8,019 nucleotides of DNA from Xanthobacteraceae bacterium (GTDB lineage Bacteria; Pseudomonadota; Alphaproteobacteria; Rhizobiales; Xanthobacteraceae): contig JASHYD010001081.1 of NCBI GenBank assembly GCA_030043175.1, forward strand, positions 1 through 8,019, written 5' to 3'. Of the stretch, positions 6,758 to 8,019 are shown in pieces. The notes beneath the pieces were generated by a model. That model had not been told where the DNA came from. It was given only the letters and a program-made list of their open reading frames with translations, and did not search any database. Position numbers and translations under genes: made by a program. The stretch's first letter is position 1. Each line of letters opens with the position of its first letter.

Positions 6758-7479
6758 GCCGAGCGGGACTTCAACGATAATCAAGGCATCTTCGAAGAAG
6801 GGCTCGAGGTGATCCAAAAGCTGTGGGCCGCGGACGGCCGCAGCTCACACCGCGGCATACACTACCAGTTCGACGACGTACGGATTACGCCCAAACCGCT
6901 CCAAAACCCGGTGCCGGTCTACATCGCGTCATTCTCTAAGCCATCGATTGAACTGGCCGCCCGCCTCGGCTGCGGGCTGGTCGTGGCACCCTTCGCTGCC
7001 GCCATGAGCTATGGGGGTCTGCGGCAAGTTGCCGATCTCTATAATGAGGCTTGTGGCAAACACCGCAGGAAACCCGGCCGCCTCATCTGCAGCTACTTCG
7101 TCCATTTTTACGATAACAAGGGTCAAGAGGACGCCGCCCGCGCCCGACAGATCCGTTACTACAAGGAGTGCGTAATCCCGGCGCTGCCTGGGGATCCCAG
7201 GAACGCCCCACCGAGCTACACCTATTTTTTATCGATATGGTGGAACGGCTGCAGAAGGTCCAGCCCGCGCAGCTCACGGAAAATTCGGTACTGCTCGGCA
7301 ATTCACATGGTATCACCGATACGCTGAAGGGGGTGGAAGCCGCGGGGTTCGCCGAGGTCATTCTCTATTTCAATGTCGGCATGAAGCCGCACCAGCAAGT
7401 TAAGGAGGAGATGGACCGCTTCATGCGTGAAGTCGCAATCAGTTTCGACGGGAAGCATAGACTGCGGCGCGGTGCGTAA
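6758..7479 (+). pseudogene. 5'-truncated, frameshifted luciferase-like flavin monooxygenase
   Basis: This is the C-terminal two thirds of a bacterial-luciferase-like (FMN-dependent TIM-barrel) monooxygenase. Frame 2 from 6758 reads AERDFNDNQGIFEEGLEVIQ, KLWAADG, then YQFDDVRITPKPLQNPVPVY and IELAARLGCGLVVAPF, all typical of the family. At 7225-7231 the frame moves by -1 and continues as IDMVERLQKVQPAQL, NSVLLGNSHGITDTLKGVEA and GFAEVILYFNVGMKP to a TAA at 7477-7479. About the first 100-130 residues, including the start and the first barrel strands, are not found upstream, so even without the frameshift the gene would not make a full enzyme. A GTG at 6809 exists but has no good ribosome binding site. 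The downstream MetE-like gene is a common neighbour of such monooxygenases. Substrate unknown. Confidence 0.85.
7225..7231 (+). other. Frameshift site at a T6 run (slippery-type heptamer)
   Basis: The frame break in the monooxygenase falls on T TTT TTA. The zero-frame codons TTT and TTA are in the exact register of a canonical X XXY YYZ -1 slippery heptamer, and slipping back one base restores the family sequence as TYFL-IDMVERL. An indel in the homopolymer or a sequencing error explains it equally well and more simply. Confidence 0.6.
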
Positions 7480-7545
7480 TTGTCATTCCAGCTTCGGGTG
7501 ATGGCGGCCAGCGTCATATGACAAATGGCACGGAGAAAATCCGCG

Positions 7546-8019
7546 ATGAGCATTCAACAGAATATCGACCGAATCCAGACGACTCACATCGGTAGCCTCC
7601 CCCGACCGCATACCCTGCTCGATCTGATGAAGGCGAAGTACAGCGATCAGCCGTATGATCGAAATGCGTATGATGCAATCCTCAGAAGATCAGTGGCGGA
7701 GGCCGTCCGCAAGCAAGCCGAGTGCGGGATCGACATCGTTACTGACGGGGAATTCTCGAAGCCCGGTTTTTTCGCCTACATCCGAGAGCGCCTCGAGGGG
7801 TTCGAAGCCAGGCCAGACGTCAAGCTAAAGGTATTCCCACAAGAGGTCTCCGCGTTTCCGGAGTATTATGCGGAGTACTTCAAATCTGCCATGCTTGGCG
7901 ACGCAATCGTCAAACTCGACCCCGCGGTCTGCGTGGGCCCCGTGAAATTTCGCGGCGAACGGTTCGTTGAGACGGATATCGCAAACGTGAAAGAGGCGGC
8001 CAAGGCTGCGGGTATCCCC
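7546..8019 (+). CDS. MetE C-terminal-like (cobalamin-independent methionine synthase family) protein, partial
   Basis: The first 158 residues are present and the gene runs off the right edge. The start ATG at 7546 has GGAG at 7532-7535, ten bases upstream. The N-terminus RIQTTHIGSLPRPHTLLDLM (residues 9-28) and the segment AVRKQAECGIDIVTDGEFSK are hallmarks of the UROD/MetE-C-like TIM-barrel superfamily; His15 in THIGS and the DGEF acidic pair are conserved family positions. True MetE carries a long N-terminal half before this domain; here the protein begins directly with the catalytic-type domain, so it belongs to the short stand-alone methyltransferase-like group, whose substrates are mostly unknown. 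It lies 66 bases after the monooxygenase remnant on the same strand, and the two were probably once one transcription unit. No frameshift is seen in the visible part. Confidence 0.9.
   Translation, partial: MSIQQNIDRIQTTHIGSLPRPHTLLDLMKAKYSDQPYDRNAYDAILRRSVAEAVRKQAECGIDIVTDGEFSKPGFFAYIRERLEGFEARPDVKLKVFPQEVSAFPEYYAEYFKSAMLGDAIVKLDPAVCVGPVKFRGERFVETDIANVKEAAKAAGIP

Noticed and set aside
6333..6800. TPP riboswitch upstream of the pnuC-like operon
   Set aside because: I looked for the conserved CTGAGA and GAACCTGATC-type elements on the minus strand and found none.

Overview
The window is GC-rich throughout and looks like an accessory stretch of a proteobacterial chromosome, most likely an alphaproteobacterium of the Bradyrhizobium/Rhodoplanes type. 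That guess rests on gene content only: a Bug-type solute receptor, exported c-type cytochromes, and a luciferase-like monooxygenase next to a MetE-C-terminal-like protein. It is an inference, not a taxonomic proof. Intact genes alternate with decayed ones, and several stretches of 300-700 bases carry no convincing gene.

Layout from left to right. Positions 114-699 hold a wrecked Bug/TctC periplasmic substrate-binding protein with at least four reading-frame changes. Positions 988-3246 are the best-preserved unit: a small exported monohaem cytochrome c followed 30 bases later by a 621-residue exported protein that joins a carboxypeptidase-regulatory-like beta-sandwich, a single c-type haem site (CTSCH) and a virginiamycin-B-lyase-like beta-propeller. 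Together they read as a periplasmic redox pair, and this is the most interesting functional unit here. A gap of about 700 bases follows, with one clean hairpin in it. Next comes an isolated 95-residue protein with a very strong ribosome binding site and an HExxH motif (3946-4233), then another gap of about 690 bases.

On the minus strand, 6332-4927 is a two-gene operon: a PnuC-family vitamin transporter whose stop overlaps the start of an aminoglycoside/choline-kinase-like phosphotransferase (ATGA overlap). Import followed by phosphorylation trapping of thiamine or a related nucleoside-like vitamin is the natural reading. No TPP riboswitch or TonB receptor is visible in the window. At 6758-7479 lies a 5'-truncated luciferase-like flavin monooxygenase, broken at a T6 run that also forms a perfect -1 slippery heptamer. 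The window ends inside a cobalamin-independent methionine synthase C-terminal-like protein (7546 onward), the usual kind of neighbour for such monooxygenases.

No tRNA, rRNA, CRISPR array or complete insertion sequence was recognised. No clearly new defence or mobile system was found. The strongest candidates for something under-described are the haem/beta-propeller fusion with its cytochrome partner and the small HExxH protein.
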